Shown: one piece after another, positions 9,917 to 17,720 of the stretch
Position numbering within the stretch: position 1 is the first letter of the stretch
Layout of the letters: each line of letters opens with the position of its first letter
Source of the DNA: a virus
IMG/VR virus record: IMGVR_UViG_3300028581_001859
Span: 1-32,262 of that record
Direction: 5' to 3' (one strand)
Length of the DNA stretch: 32,262 nucleotides
Notes under the pieces: model-generated
The model's input: only the letters and a program-made list of their open reading frames with translations
What the model was told of the DNA's origin: nothing
Database searches by the model: none
Translations under genes and position numbers: made by a program

Positions 9917-10939
9917 TTACGATTGACCGTTCCAGAACAGACCTAACTTATTACCCGCGTCACTTAGAGACTTGACGTGAGCCAAGTCCTTACCCGTATC
10001 AAAGTCATCTGCGGTGGGCAACAAGATTTTGAAGGTCATTGGAGTAACAGCAAAACTGTCGTTAGAGAAGGCATAGTCCATACCACCTTGGATTGAGGCT
10101 TTCCAGAAGCGGAATCCTTGAGGTAAGTTGGTGTTATGGTTTTTACCCAAAACGTCAATGGTGTAGTATTCGGTTGAAGCCGAGTTACCTAAACCAACAG
10201 GGTTGATGGTATAAACTACAACTTCAGCATTATCTGCATAGTCAAAAAGCAATGGAGTGTCATCTGAAAGAACTAGCTCTAGCTTCCCCGCAGGCGACAC
10301 AGTTCCGAATGCGCTTGGGTTTGTTGTAAATTTAGCTCTTGTGGCTTCTACAATGCTTAAATTTTCTGGGTTATCTTTACCATACACACCTAAAATAACC
10401 TTAGTCTTTTCAGATGCAGCCACCATGTCATAAGTAGCCCCAAGGTCTGGGGAAAACCCACTAATAAACGCGCACCCTTCAATGACTAAAGAAAGGCTGG
10501 CGGGTGAGATTTTGCTGAACACGGTCTTAGCCGTGGTGGCAGTATCTGATGCGTAACCGCCATCAACTATGCCAGAGGTAGCACCCACAAAGGAATCAGC
10601 TGCGCCTGTGGCTACTGACAATTTCCCAGAGACGGCTACATCCACCTTTTCAGCTTTGAACCCTTCGTTCAACATCGCGCGGATGTTTTTACGGGTATAC
10701 TCATACGCCTGAACGGATACGGTAACAGTCGTTTCAGTAATTACCGAGTCAACTAATTGTAAGGGTAAGCCGCCTTTAAGTTCCGCTACGTTTTGTGCGA
10801 AGTTAACATTCGCAGATTGCAATAAACCCACTGAATGCGCTTTTTGTTGAAGTCTGTTTGCGTCTTTTAAACCACCAATTCGTAACTCAGCGTTACCAAT
10901 TTGGAAGTTCTTTGACATCGCAGTACCTAAATTTGCCAT
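9917..10939 (-). CDS. Tail tube (major tail) protein paralogue A
   Basis: 340 residues, starting MANLGTAMSKNFQIGNAEL. It belongs to the same family as the 453-residue protein downstream, sharing the NFQIG...AELRIGGLKDANRL N-terminus and the FRFWKASIQGGMDYAFS C-terminal block. The shorter, more compact form and its position directly after the connector and neck genes make it the likelier main tube subunit. An AAGGAG site lies upstream of ATG 10939. The gap to the preceding gene holds a small ACGTC/GACGT hairpin (10968-10981) but no clear promoter. Confidence 0.77.
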   Translation of the reverse strand: MANLGTAMSKNFQIGNAELRIGGLKDANRLQQKAHSVGLLQSANVNFAQNVAELKGGLPLQLVDSVITETTVTVSVQAYEYTRKNIRAMLNEGFKAEKVDVAVSGKLSVATGAADSFVGATSGIVDGGYASDTATTAKTVFSKISPASLSLVIEGCAFISGFSPDLGATYDMVAASEKTKVILGVYGKDNPENLSIVEATRAKFTTNPSAFGTVSPAGKLELVLSDDTPLLFDYADNAEVVVYTINPVGLGNSASTEYYTIDVLGKNHNTNLPQGFRFWKASIQGGMDYAFSNDSFAVTPMTFKILLPTADDFDTGKDLAHVKSLSDAGNKLGLFWNGQS

Positions 10940-11012
10940 CTTTACTACTCCTTTCTATAGAAATGTTACGTCTTACGACGTGGTTGTGTGGCTTACGCCA
11001 TATTTTTTAACA

Positions 11013-12671
11013 TCAGGCTTTAGCGTGACCCTTTTCAATAAGGGCTATCAAAGCCTGTCTAGCTGTTCGTCCTGCGGCACTTGAAAGCTCTGCCACAAAA
11101 GGTCGTCTAAATTCAGGGTTTATAAAGCGTCTTGTGCCTCGGTCATGCCCACTGCCTACACGGTTTAAGGTATAAAACGCATTCCGTGCATCTGTCATGG
11201 TGTAAGGTTTATTTTCTGAATTAAACTGTTTATCTGCTTCGGCATGTGCAGCTGTGTGAGTATTAGCCGCTGCACCACGAACACCGCTTCGGCCATTCTG
11301 TGGTAATCTTTCCTCTAACACCGCACTAGCCGTGCGCCGAGGGTTGTGGCGTGGGTCATCCGTAGTATGCTTTTCTCGGTAGGCTTTTCTAGCCTCTAAA
11401 ATTTTCTTGCTAACTTTACCCGCAAATTTACTGCCACCCATAAAGTGATGCGATACCTTCTGTAACTGACCACCAAGTATAAATGGCGTAGAAATCAAAT
11501 CATCCATCAAAGCCCCGTTACTCGCTTGCCACTTTGGAATAGCTAATTCAAGTGTGTAAGTTACTGAGCTTCGACGTTCCCGATTGTCAGGGTGTGAACG
11601 GAAAGCATCCATTGTCTGATGCAACTTTTTAGTGTCGTAAAACTCACTATCATCACCTTTCAACTTACTCATGTGAACAGCTAAACTACGTTTATACTCC
11701 GAGGCTAAACGACCTGAGTTCTTCCAAAAAGTTAATGACCGACCTTCTTTTTGTTTTCGCTTGAGTGTTATATCACTCAACGGTTTCCAGTTAGTTTTGA
11801 CAAGTGCTTTATAATCCTTATCGCCACTGTGCATACCCGATGAGACAGTAAATTTACCATTACCACTCATAGGCATTTCAGGCGTTTCTAAAACTCCACC
11901 TAAACCCGCCAAGTACGACACATACATCTTTTTATGTACTTCAACTGCACGCATCGCCTTCTCAAACAACTGGCTTTTTCCTGCGGCAATTATAGACTTA
12001 CCTGATCCAGGTTTAAACTCACCGTTGAAATAGGCGGACGATATAACTGTTCTTAGGTCAACTTCTCGACGTATTTGCTTCTCAAGATTTTGCCTAAAAT
12101 CAGGCATGTTGAACTGCACACCTTTAAGCATTGCTCCAGCAGGGGCTTTTGAAGTATATCCGTTACTTCTTTTTACTGTAAGTTTGCCGTGTGAAGCGTC
12201 CCCACCTGTAGTTAAGTTTACAGGGGAAGCCCCGTGAACGTACTGGAACTCAACGGAGGACATTCTACCGTCAGGTCGTAGGGGATTTGCTGCGGCTTGG
12301 TTACGCTTAATCTGTTCAATTACGTCTGCGGCTCGCTGAAACCTTTTTGTACCTTGTTGCGACTTACTGAGTATTCTTTGTGCTGCTTTTAGTTTATCTT
12401 CATCAGATGTAACAGATACTGCGTTCAATGCTGCTTTGTTAGCTTTCCACCCCGCATTACTCTCTGCCTGCGCGTCTTTAGATAATGCTCCACTCCCTCC
12501 CAAATCTCTATCAGCAAGTAGGCTTTGTTTCGCGGATGTTTTTGTAGATACGTCAATACCTTTAGTTAACCGCTCAATTCGGTCTAGCTCTGCGTACTCC
12601 GAGTCATGTTTAGAAAAACTTGACCCTGAGTAGTCATCACTACTCCCGTAATCATCATCCCAATCAGACAT
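11013..12671 (-). CDS. Neck/tail-completion-like structural protein, function unassigned
   Basis: 552 residues, starting MSDWDDDYGSSDDYSGSSF. The first 30 residues are acidic and Ser-rich and probably disordered. The rest is basic and mixed alpha/beta, with SLTFWKNSGRLASEYKRSLAV, which resembles the motif of minor structural proteins that sit near the tail completion gene. Its start overlaps the preceding tail-terminator-like gene by 8 nt, so the two are translationally coupled. The context indicates a virion or assembly role at the neck or upper tail, but I do not recognise a named family, and it is far longer than usual HK97 gp10-type proteins. Confidence 0.6.
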   Translation of the reverse strand: MSDWDDDYGSSDDYSGSSFSKHDSEYAELDRIERLTKGIDVSTKTSAKQSLLADRDLGGSGALSKDAQAESNAGWKANKAALNAVSVTSDEDKLKAAQRILSKSQQGTKRFQRAADVIEQIKRNQAAANPLRPDGRMSSVEFQYVHGASPVNLTTGGDASHGKLTVKRSNGYTSKAPAGAMLKGVQFNMPDFRQNLEKQIRREVDLRTVISSAYFNGEFKPGSGKSIIAAGKSQLFEKAMRAVEVHKKMYVSYLAGLGGVLETPEMPMSGNGKFTVSSGMHSGDKDYKALVKTNWKPLSDITLKRKQKEGRSLTFWKNSGRLASEYKRSLAVHMSKLKGDDSEFYDTKKLHQTMDAFRSHPDNRERRSSVTYTLELAIPKWQASNGALMDDLISTPFILGGQLQKVSHHFMGGSKFAGKVSKKILEARKAYREKHTTDDPRHNPRRTASAVLEERLPQNGRSGVRGAAANTHTAAHAEADKQFNSENKPYTMTDARNAFYTLNRVGSGHDRGTRRFINPEFRRPFVAELSSAAGRTARQALIALIEKGHAKA

Positions 12672-13116
12672 ATCTCACCGCCCGAACAGTAACTGCAACA
12701 AACCGAACATTAGTCGCTAAATCTTGTTGTGCAGGAGCCAGTCCGCAGGTTACAACATAAAACTTGCCAACAAGTTCTGTTGAACTTACTTCACCGCTGT
12801 AGTCTTTTATATCGTGGCTTTCATTGACCCTGAAAACACTGGAGATTTCCCCAACAAGATCAAGGGATATATACTGCGAAGGGTCTAACATCGTCATTGC
12901 ACCAATGTTAAAACTCGCAGTGTACATCGGGTCAAACGGCGTTTCGTCTATGCTGGTCAAATCCCAACAAATGGCAGGCTGGTCTGATTCTACAATAGCA
13001 GTGTCAAATTCAGAAGAAGCCAAATCCATGAAGGGTAATCCCTTTGCGTCTGCAATTTGTTTAGCCAAATAATCAATCGTAGATTTAAGTGCAACAGAAA
13101 ATGTAGCATAACTCAT
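12664..13116 (-). CDS. Putative tail terminator protein
   Basis: 150 residues, starting MSYATFSVALKSTIDYLAKQI. Size, the helix-then-beta pattern and the place between a head-closure-like gene and the tail-tube genes fit tail terminators (lambda gpU-like or gp17-like), which cap the growing tube. It contains ICWDLTSIDETPFDPMYTASFNIGAM, a beta-rich stretch as expected for this fold. It overlaps the upstream gene by 4 nt and the downstream gene by 8 nt. The assignment is by context and size, not by a catalytic motif. Confidence 0.6.
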   Translation of the reverse strand: MSYATFSVALKSTIDYLAKQIADAKGLPFMDLASSEFDTAIVESDQPAICWDLTSIDETPFDPMYTASFNIGAMTMLDPSQYISLDLVGEISSVFRVNESHDIKDYSGEVSSTELVGKFYVVTCGLAPAQQDLATNVRFVAVTVRAVRYV

Positions 13117-13703
13117 GCTGACCTCTTACCGATTGCTCGGCACATTTTAAAACCTGAATTTTCAAACACGTCATGCACCTCGTAATAAACGTTGCCAACT
13201 TTGATTTCATGCTGTGTCTCAAGTGGGCAATCTGAGGGCAGGAAAACTAAACAATCTGAGAACTTACTTGACTTGAATACCCGTGAACCTGACGAGGTAA
13301 CGTGTTCCACATCACAGAAATAAGTACCCACCACTTCGCGTGTAACACTCTTGGCTGTACCTGATGCTGCATACGTTTTGGCAAACGTGATTAAATCACC
13401 TTGAGCATCTGCTCGACGAAGTAAATAGAACTTACTGTATTGGTCGCCATTCACATCGTTGGTTTTGAAGCCCGTTAAATACACCTGATTTGTTGTTTGA
13501 ATTTTTATGACAGGGTAAGTATCTAAAGCCGTCGTAGCTATGTCTGTTAAAGCGTATTGGCAGTTCGTGTCGAACTCATGCACCGAGATAAATCTGTCCG
13601 AAGGCAGAATACATATCAACGCAACATTTGGAATCCACTTCGTACCATTCCAACCGCTTACTGGGGTGTTTGCAAAATAAGACGCTGCAATAGATAGATT
13701 CAT
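13113..13703 (-). CDS. Putative head closure / head-tail joining protein
   Basis: 196 residues, starting MNLSIAASYFANTPVSGWNG. It is mostly beta, with a C-terminal segment HEIKVGNVYYEVHDVFENSG of the kind seen in SPP1 gp16-like stopper proteins (a small beta-barrel with a loop closing the connector). It begins 3 nt after the adaptor-like gene and overlaps the tail terminator start by 4 nt. The function is inferred from gene order adaptor-stopper-terminator, and sequence support is modest. Confidence 0.58.
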   Translation of the reverse strand: MNLSIAASYFANTPVSGWNGTKWIPNVALICILPSDRFISVHEFDTNCQYALTDIATTALDTYPVIKIQTTNQVYLTGFKTNDVNGDQYSKFYLLRRADAQGDLITFAKTYAASGTAKSVTREVVGTYFCDVEHVTSSGSRVFKSSKFSDCLVFLPSDCPLETQHEIKVGNVYYEVHDVFENSGFKMCRAIGKRSA

Positions 13704-13706
13704 GCT

Positions 13707-14183
13707 TTAACCTGTAACAGGGTCATAACTGCTACCAACAATGGAGAATGGTTTGAATGCAACCGTGGCTGCGGTTGTTGTAACGGAGTTATTGTCAGTC
13801 ACAAACTTCTTATAAAAAGACACTCGTTCGGATAGGCGGGAGTAGAGTTGTTCGTAATCAATAGTGGTAAATCGGTTCATGGCATTTTTACCATCTGACA
13901 CCGATTGGATTGCAGCGAGTTGTAGGGAAGTTACTATGAGTTTGGCGCAGAAGTAAGTGGAGTACAAGCCAAGCGCGTCGAAGGTATCTATTTCTACGGT
14001 GGTGGCTGTGCCTGAGTTTACCGCATCAGCAAGTGTAACGTGGTTTCCCACCCAATTAGCTAAGTCTAATCTCAGTTCTTGCTCTAACATCCGTGTGGAT
14101 AACTGCTCGTCTGACATCTCTTTTGAAGAAACACCTAATACAGACCTAATACCATCAAGTTCTGCGTAGAGAATAGTAGCCAT
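13707..14183 (-). CDS. Putative head-tail adaptor (gp6/gp15-like connector)
   Basis: 158 residues, starting MATILYAELDGIRSVLGVSS. It is predominantly helical, with SKEMSDEQLSTRMLEQELRLDLANW, typical of the small helical adaptor that docks under the portal (HK97 gp6/SPP1 gp15 group). It is the first gene of the connector-tail run and has its own promoter about 25 bp upstream, so it probably heads a tail operon. The name rests on size, helicity and position. Confidence 0.6.
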   Translation of the reverse strand: MATILYAELDGIRSVLGVSSKEMSDEQLSTRMLEQELRLDLANWVGNHVTLADAVNSGTATTVEIDTFDALGLYSTYFCAKLIVTSLQLAAIQSVSDGKNAMNRFTTIDYEQLYSRLSERVSFYKKFVTDNNSVTTTAATVAFKPFSIVGSSYDPVTG

Positions 14184-14200
14184 TTTCTGCCCATAAGTAA

Positions 14201-14242
14201 GTATAATGCGACAATTATACGCTATTCGGGCTGGGTTTAATA
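14201..14242 (-). promoter_or_regulatory. Promoter with operator-like palindrome ahead of the connector/tail operon
   Basis: A minus-strand TATAAT (complement of 14214-14219) has a poor -35 (TATTAA, complement of 14237-14242) at 17 bp. The -10 lies inside a perfect 7-bp inverted repeat, GTATAAT at 14201-14207 and ATTATAC at 14214-14220. The expected start site near 14207 gives a leader of about 24 nt to ATG 14183. The weak -35 and palindrome suggest regulation by a phage factor. Confidence 0.55.
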
Positions 14243-14287
14243 CTTTTAATTGTAAGGAGTCCTGGGATAGACCCCTCTCCCCTTAAA

Positions 14288-15049
14288 CTATGGCGTAATG
14301 TATGCCTCGTGGCACTTCGCAAGGCAGGCCTGCAATATCTGAATGCGGGTTTCAAGTGGCTGTTCTTTCAAGAACTCCCACACACGCTCTTCAGGTTTCA
14401 GGTTCACAACAGGGATATTATCCCACTGTGTCGTTTGTGGGGTTACTGTTGCCATTTCTGGTTCAGGCACTGGGACATACTCTTTATTTTTAATTTTGTC
14501 TTTGACCTTGGGTTTGGGCTTACTCAGGTCGCCCTTCAGTTCCCAAATGTACAACTTTATTTGGTCAATGGTTAAGCCTCTGTGCATAGCATAATCATAG
14601 GCTTTGTTCCCTTTTTGTCTGTCCGAACTCATGAGTAATGCGATCTCCGTGCAGACAGAAACAGACATCCCAACAGTGTTCTTGTTGACGAAATGGCGTG
14701 CAAGGTGCATCCACCGATTACGGGCTTGTTGTGAACACTCGTTTAACCCTTTACTTTTTAGGTAATCCCCAAATGCCCTGTCGTACTTATGCCCACCCCC
14801 TCTTACGTCTACTGGCCATTTTGCACGAATTGCATTCAAGATTTGACCCCTGGCAATGACTGTGCGCTTGCCCACGTTCCTGAACATTTCTACCAATTCG
14901 TCCTTGTCGTACACGTCAAGATTCTCAGAACCCGCCAAAATACTAAGCTCTATACGACGTTCTTTCTCGCTCCGCACCAAGGCTGGCATCGTGTTTTCGA
15001 CAAGTGTACCAGTTACGGCTACTTCCTTTGTGTTTGTTTTAATAGACAT
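14288..15049 (-). CDS. Hypothetical protein, possible DNA-binding regulator
   Basis: 253 residues, starting MSIKTNTKEVAVTGTLVENT. A central helical section (residues about 55-120, VGKRTVIARGQILNAIRAKW then SQQARNRWMHLARHF) resembles the DUF3102-type layout of phage and plasmid proteins. A basic KPKPKVKDKIKNKEYVPVPEPE linker and a short helical C-terminus follow. It has its own promoter, a very strong ribosome site (GGAGGAG 8 nt before ATG) and lies between the endonuclease cassette and the tail operon, so it is expressed independently. No function can be fixed. Confidence 0.55.
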   Translation of the reverse strand: MSIKTNTKEVAVTGTLVENTMPALVRSEKERRIELSILAGSENLDVYDKDELVEMFRNVGKRTVIARGQILNAIRAKWPVDVRGGGHKYDRAFGDYLKSKGLNECSQQARNRWMHLARHFVNKNTVGMSVSVCTEIALLMSSDRQKGNKAYDYAMHRGLTIDQIKLYIWELKGDLSKPKPKVKDKIKNKEYVPVPEPEMATVTPQTTQWDNIPVVNLKPEERVWEFLKEQPLETRIQILQACLAKCHEAYITP

Positions 15050-15079
15050 TTTTAATACTCCTCCAAGTTAATTTACGGT

Positions 15080-15112
15080 TAAGTTATAACACATAAAAAT
15101 AACTTAGTGCAA
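15080..15112 (-). promoter_or_regulatory. Promoter with operator-like inverted repeat, upstream of the 253-residue gene
   Basis: On the minus strand TTGCAC (complement of 15107-15112) and TATAAC (complement of 15083-15088) are 18 bp apart. An 8-bp inverted repeat TAAGTTAT/ATAACTTA (15080-15087 with 15099-15106) overlaps the -10 and spacer, where a repressor could block polymerase. Confidence 0.6.
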
Positions 15113-15369
15113 ACATTTTTTTTTTTATGAAACTTCGCCTGTCTACGATGAACGTTTAGACAAAGTAAGCCTTTCTTTATAGCTCAATTCAGTGAATTTT
15201 AGACAAAATAATTGCAGGGTTCATTGCCGCTCTTTATGCTCTCTAGGTTACTGAAATAGTTAACAAGTAATAACACAGTAAAGAAATTAGTGCCGATTCC
15301 CTTTGCCGATGTGTAAGCAGTTGTTTTAAGAGGCGTAAGCGTGGTTTTAAAGGGGTCAGAGTGCCGAGG
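15113..15369. other. Gene-free stretch with two TTTAGACAAA direct repeats
   Basis: About 260 bp between the 253-residue gene's promoter and the endonuclease terminator. It contains the 10-bp direct repeat TTTAGACAAA at 15155-15164 and 15198-15207, a ten-T tract ending near 15127, and no convincing gene. The repeats may bind a regulator of the adjacent promoter, but nothing else is recognisable. Confidence 0.5.
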
Positions 15370-15370
15370 T

Positions 15371-15396
15371 GAAAAAGCCCACATACTTGTGGGCTT
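15371..15396 (-). terminator. Rho-independent terminator of the endonuclease gene
   Basis: On the minus strand a 9-bp perfect stem AAGCCCACA/TGTGGGCTT (15375-15383 with 15388-15396, 4-nt loop) runs directly into TTTTTC. It lies about 27 bp after the stop of the 640-residue endonuclease gene. Confidence 0.85.
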
Positions 15397-15422
15397 CTGG
15401 TTCTTACGCGGGGAGGGCTAGT

Positions 15423-17345
15423 TTACACCATTAACTCCCAACGTTTTTTACCAGCGTCAAACAACTGATAATACCCAGCGAGGTGGCAGTTCTCACGCTC
15501 TGTCAGATTTGGGTCGAAGTTAGGTAACATCTTCGCAAGGGCGGCTCTGCGGAAGTTTGATTTGTGTTTTCTAACTCTAGTTTCATCTGTGATATACGCA
15601 TAGTCAGGCGGAGATTCTTTCACAAGTTCAAATCCCATTGCTCCGTACATTTTCCCATTGCTGTGTCGGTTATCAGAATAAGACACAACGGTCTTGCAAT
15701 CGGGTGTTTCCTTGATAAATGCTTTCATCAATTTAGAACACCCCCCGATAACTCTTGTGGAAGAACAGTAACGAATCAACTCATATTTTGATTGGTCAGT
15801 ATTTCCCCTGTGTGTTTTTAACCTACCGAATACCATCATAGCAACTAACCCACCATTGAAGAATAAACCCTTAGATTTAGTTGCAGTTGAAGCCCCCTGT
15901 AAGTGATAGGTATTTTGAAAGTCTTTAGCCTCACCCCAATCTAAATCTTTTACTAATGTTTTTCTAGCTGCAATAGCGTCTGAAAGTACGCCCAGTTTCG
16001 CAGAGATAATCCCCTTTACCTGTTCAAACCGATTCTCTATTTCTTCTGTATAAAAATGAAGTAACTGCACCCCGTTAGACTCACAGTTATCAGCCTTAAT
16101 TTTTTGGTGATTTTTAACCCAATCCCAAGTCTTATCTTTCGCCTGAGAGGAGTGCCACCACTCCCCGTTTATCTCAATGCCAAGGTTGTGTTCTGGGAGG
16201 TAAAAATCAAGCTCTAAGGGATGCTTCTTCCCATAACCTGCAACACCTGTTCTATCCCCCTTTTTAAATACTACGTTTAAGCTCTTCAAGTATCCCTCAA
16301 TCTTTGTTTCAAACTGAGAAATCTGATTAGAACATTTCACGCAACCGTGACCGCCAAGGTGGTCATTGGGGTTTTGCATGAAAGAGCCGTGTAAAGGGCA
16401 AATGATTTCAAACTTATCTTTTGATGTTAAGTAATTCCCGACATACTCGTATTTCGCACCGTGTATGGCTTGGGCTTTTTTAACAAAGTCTTCTGTATTT
16501 CCAGACCGTAGCTTCGCACTTCTGGCATCGCTACATTTGGGGCAACCTCTTCCACCCCCTCTGTGCGTAAGGTGTTCTATAGGGCGCATACTAAAGTCAC
16601 CGTGTTCTAGGCAAGTAACAGTTATTTTGTGGTTGTTCCCTAAGTACACGGATTTTGAATAATCATACTTATCTCCATGCACATCTAATGCCTCTTTAAC
16701 CCACTGCTCCAATCCTTTCTGACTTGCTTTTGCCCTCCTGGTTATCCCACAAACTCTACAGCCTGAGCCGTTTAGATGTACTGAAGGTTTCTGCTTGAAA
16801 TCCCCATGTTCTGGGCAAGTAATGATTACACTTTTGTGTGCGTTTTCATACCTTACTTTTTCATATCTGTAATAATCACCATGCACCCCTTTTGCCTCTT
16901 GTAAAAACCACTCCTGATTGTATGTTAATTTTCTCGTCTGTACACACTTCTCAGCCCCACAGGTTGGGCAGCCTTGTTTTTGGTTTATGTGACAGGCAGC
17001 ATCCTGTACAAACTCACCATGTAATTTGCAGATAATTATCATCTTGGTTGTTTTATTAACAAACAGGGTTTTGGAGTAGTCATACAAAGCCCCATGAACT
17101 CTTTGAGCATCTTTAAAAAACTTTACTTCACCCTTCTGGTGTCTGCTTGCATAGTAACAGTTTGGACACCCATTACCTGTTGCGTGGGCTGTAGGTGTCT
17201 GGAAGAACTCCCCATGCTGTGGGCAAAAGATTCTTAATTTTTCTTTATTACTTACCCATGACTCCATGTCGTATGTATATTTGTTGTCAAACTTTACTTT
17301 TGCTTTCTCTACAAAGTAATACTTATCTGGTTCTTTCTTAGCCAT
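15423..17345 (-). CDS. Free-standing homing endonuclease with five zinc-finger repeats
   Basis: 640 residues. Residues about 11-340 hold five copies of a unit of roughly 55 residues: F-x2-A-x3-HG-x2-YxY ... IxCxxHGxF ... HxxGxGCxxC, a treble-clef-like zinc-binding DNA-recognition repeat. Residues about 343-450 form a nuclease domain with LELDFYLP, LGIEINGEWWH and LLHFYTEE, which fits Vsr/EDxHD-type or PD-(D/E)XK endonucleases. Residues about 465-640 are a C-terminal domain with SYSDNRHSNGKMYGAMGFEL and GYYQLFDAG, common in phage proteins of this type and GNAT-like in motif. A GGAGG site precedes ATG 17345. It has its own strong promoter and terminator and sits between capsid and connector genes, so it is probably a mobile cassette, not a virion gene. 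Confidence 0.85.
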   Translation of the reverse strand: MAKKEPDKYYFVEKAKVKFDNKYTYDMESWVSNKEKLRIFCPQHGEFFQTPTAHATGNGCPNCYYASRHQKGEVKFFKDAQRVHGALYDYSKTLFVNKTTKMIIICKLHGEFVQDAACHINQKQGCPTCGAEKCVQTRKLTYNQEWFLQEAKGVHGDYYRYEKVRYENAHKSVIITCPEHGDFKQKPSVHLNGSGCRVCGITRRAKASQKGLEQWVKEALDVHGDKYDYSKSVYLGNNHKITVTCLEHGDFSMRPIEHLTHRGGGRGCPKCSDARSAKLRSGNTEDFVKKAQAIHGAKYEYVGNYLTSKDKFEIICPLHGSFMQNPNDHLGGHGCVKCSNQISQFETKIEGYLKSLNVVFKKGDRTGVAGYGKKHPLELDFYLPEHNLGIEINGEWWHSSQAKDKTWDWVKNHQKIKADNCESNGVQLLHFYTEEIENRFEQVKGIISAKLGVLSDAIAARKTLVKDLDWGEAKDFQNTYHLQGASTATKSKGLFFNGGLVAMMVFGRLKTHRGNTDQSKYELIRYCSSTRVIGGCSKLMKAFIKETPDCKTVVSYSDNRHSNGKMYGAMGFELVKESPPDYAYITDETRVRKHKSNFRRAALAKMLPNFDPNLTERENCHLAGYYQLFDAGKKRWELMV

Positions 17346-17371
17346 TTTGTACCTCCAATTAGTAATGTACT

Positions 17372-17400
17372 ATTATAAGAAAAATCTTATAAGATAGCAA
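17372..17400 (-). promoter_or_regulatory. Strong promoter of the endonuclease gene, with 12-bp palindrome
   Basis: TTGCTA (complement of 17395-17400) and TATAAT (complement of 17372-17377) are separated by 17 bp on the minus strand. The perfect palindrome ATCTTATAAGAT (17384-17395) fills most of the spacer and could be an operator. Confidence 0.72.
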
Positions 17401-17427
17401 CATACTACATAGGTATTTATTTCAGGC

Positions 17428-17453
17428 AAAAAGAAACCCCAATTAAGGGGCTT
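17428..17453 (-). terminator. Terminator of the head operon
   Basis: On the minus strand AAGCCCC-TTAATT-GGGGTTT forms a 7-bp stem (one G-U pair) followed by CTTTTTG. It lies 15 bp after the last head gene and separates the head operon from the endonuclease cassette. Confidence 0.75.
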
Positions 17454-17468
17454 CCGAAGTTTGTTAGT

Positions 17469-17708
17469 TTAAACTAACTTTGCAGCACCAAAGTGAACTT
17501 GGGCTTCAATGAAGGCAGGAATAACGCCTTCAAACACATGACCAGACTTGTAAGTTGTTCCTGTAGTCATGTCTACTAAATCAAACTCTGCTTGTAATGT
17601 TTTACTTGCTAAAGTTTTTCCTGTAGTCATGTCTACTAAATCAAACTCTGCTTGTAATGTTTTACTTGCTAAAGTTTTTCCTGCTTTTACTTCTGTTGCA
17701 TCCGCCAT
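17469..17708 (-). CDS. Small protein after the major capsid gene, with internal 20-residue duplication
   Basis: 79 residues, starting MADATEVKAGKTLASKTLQ. The 20-residue unit KTLASKTLQAEFDLVDMTTG occurs twice in a row, giving an ancestral length of about 59 residues. The rest reads TTYKSGHVFEGVIPAFIEAQVHFGAAKLV. It follows the capsid gene by 12 nt and ends the head operon, so a minor capsid, decoration or connector role is plausible. I do not recognise the family. An AGGAG-like site precedes the start. Confidence 0.7.
   Translation of the reverse strand: MADATEVKAGKTLASKTLQAEFDLVDMTTGKTLASKTLQAEFDLVDMTTGTTYKSGHVFEGVIPAFIEAQVHFGAAKLV
17560..17679. repeat. Perfect 60-bp tandem duplication
   Basis: 17560-17619 and 17620-17679 are identical and in frame with the 79-residue protein. 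Complete identity, including third positions, indicates a recent duplication. Confidence 0.95.
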
Positions 17709-17720
17709 AGTATTCTCCTA

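Noticed and set aside
14094-14102. Second TGTGGATAA DnaA box
   Set aside because: It lies inside the adaptor coding sequence with no AT-rich element nearby. It does show that one such 9-mer alone is weak evidence for an origin.
15199-15384. 61-codon minus-strand frame upstream of the 253-residue gene
   Set aside because: Its ATG is inside the terminator hairpin loop region and lacks a ribosome site.
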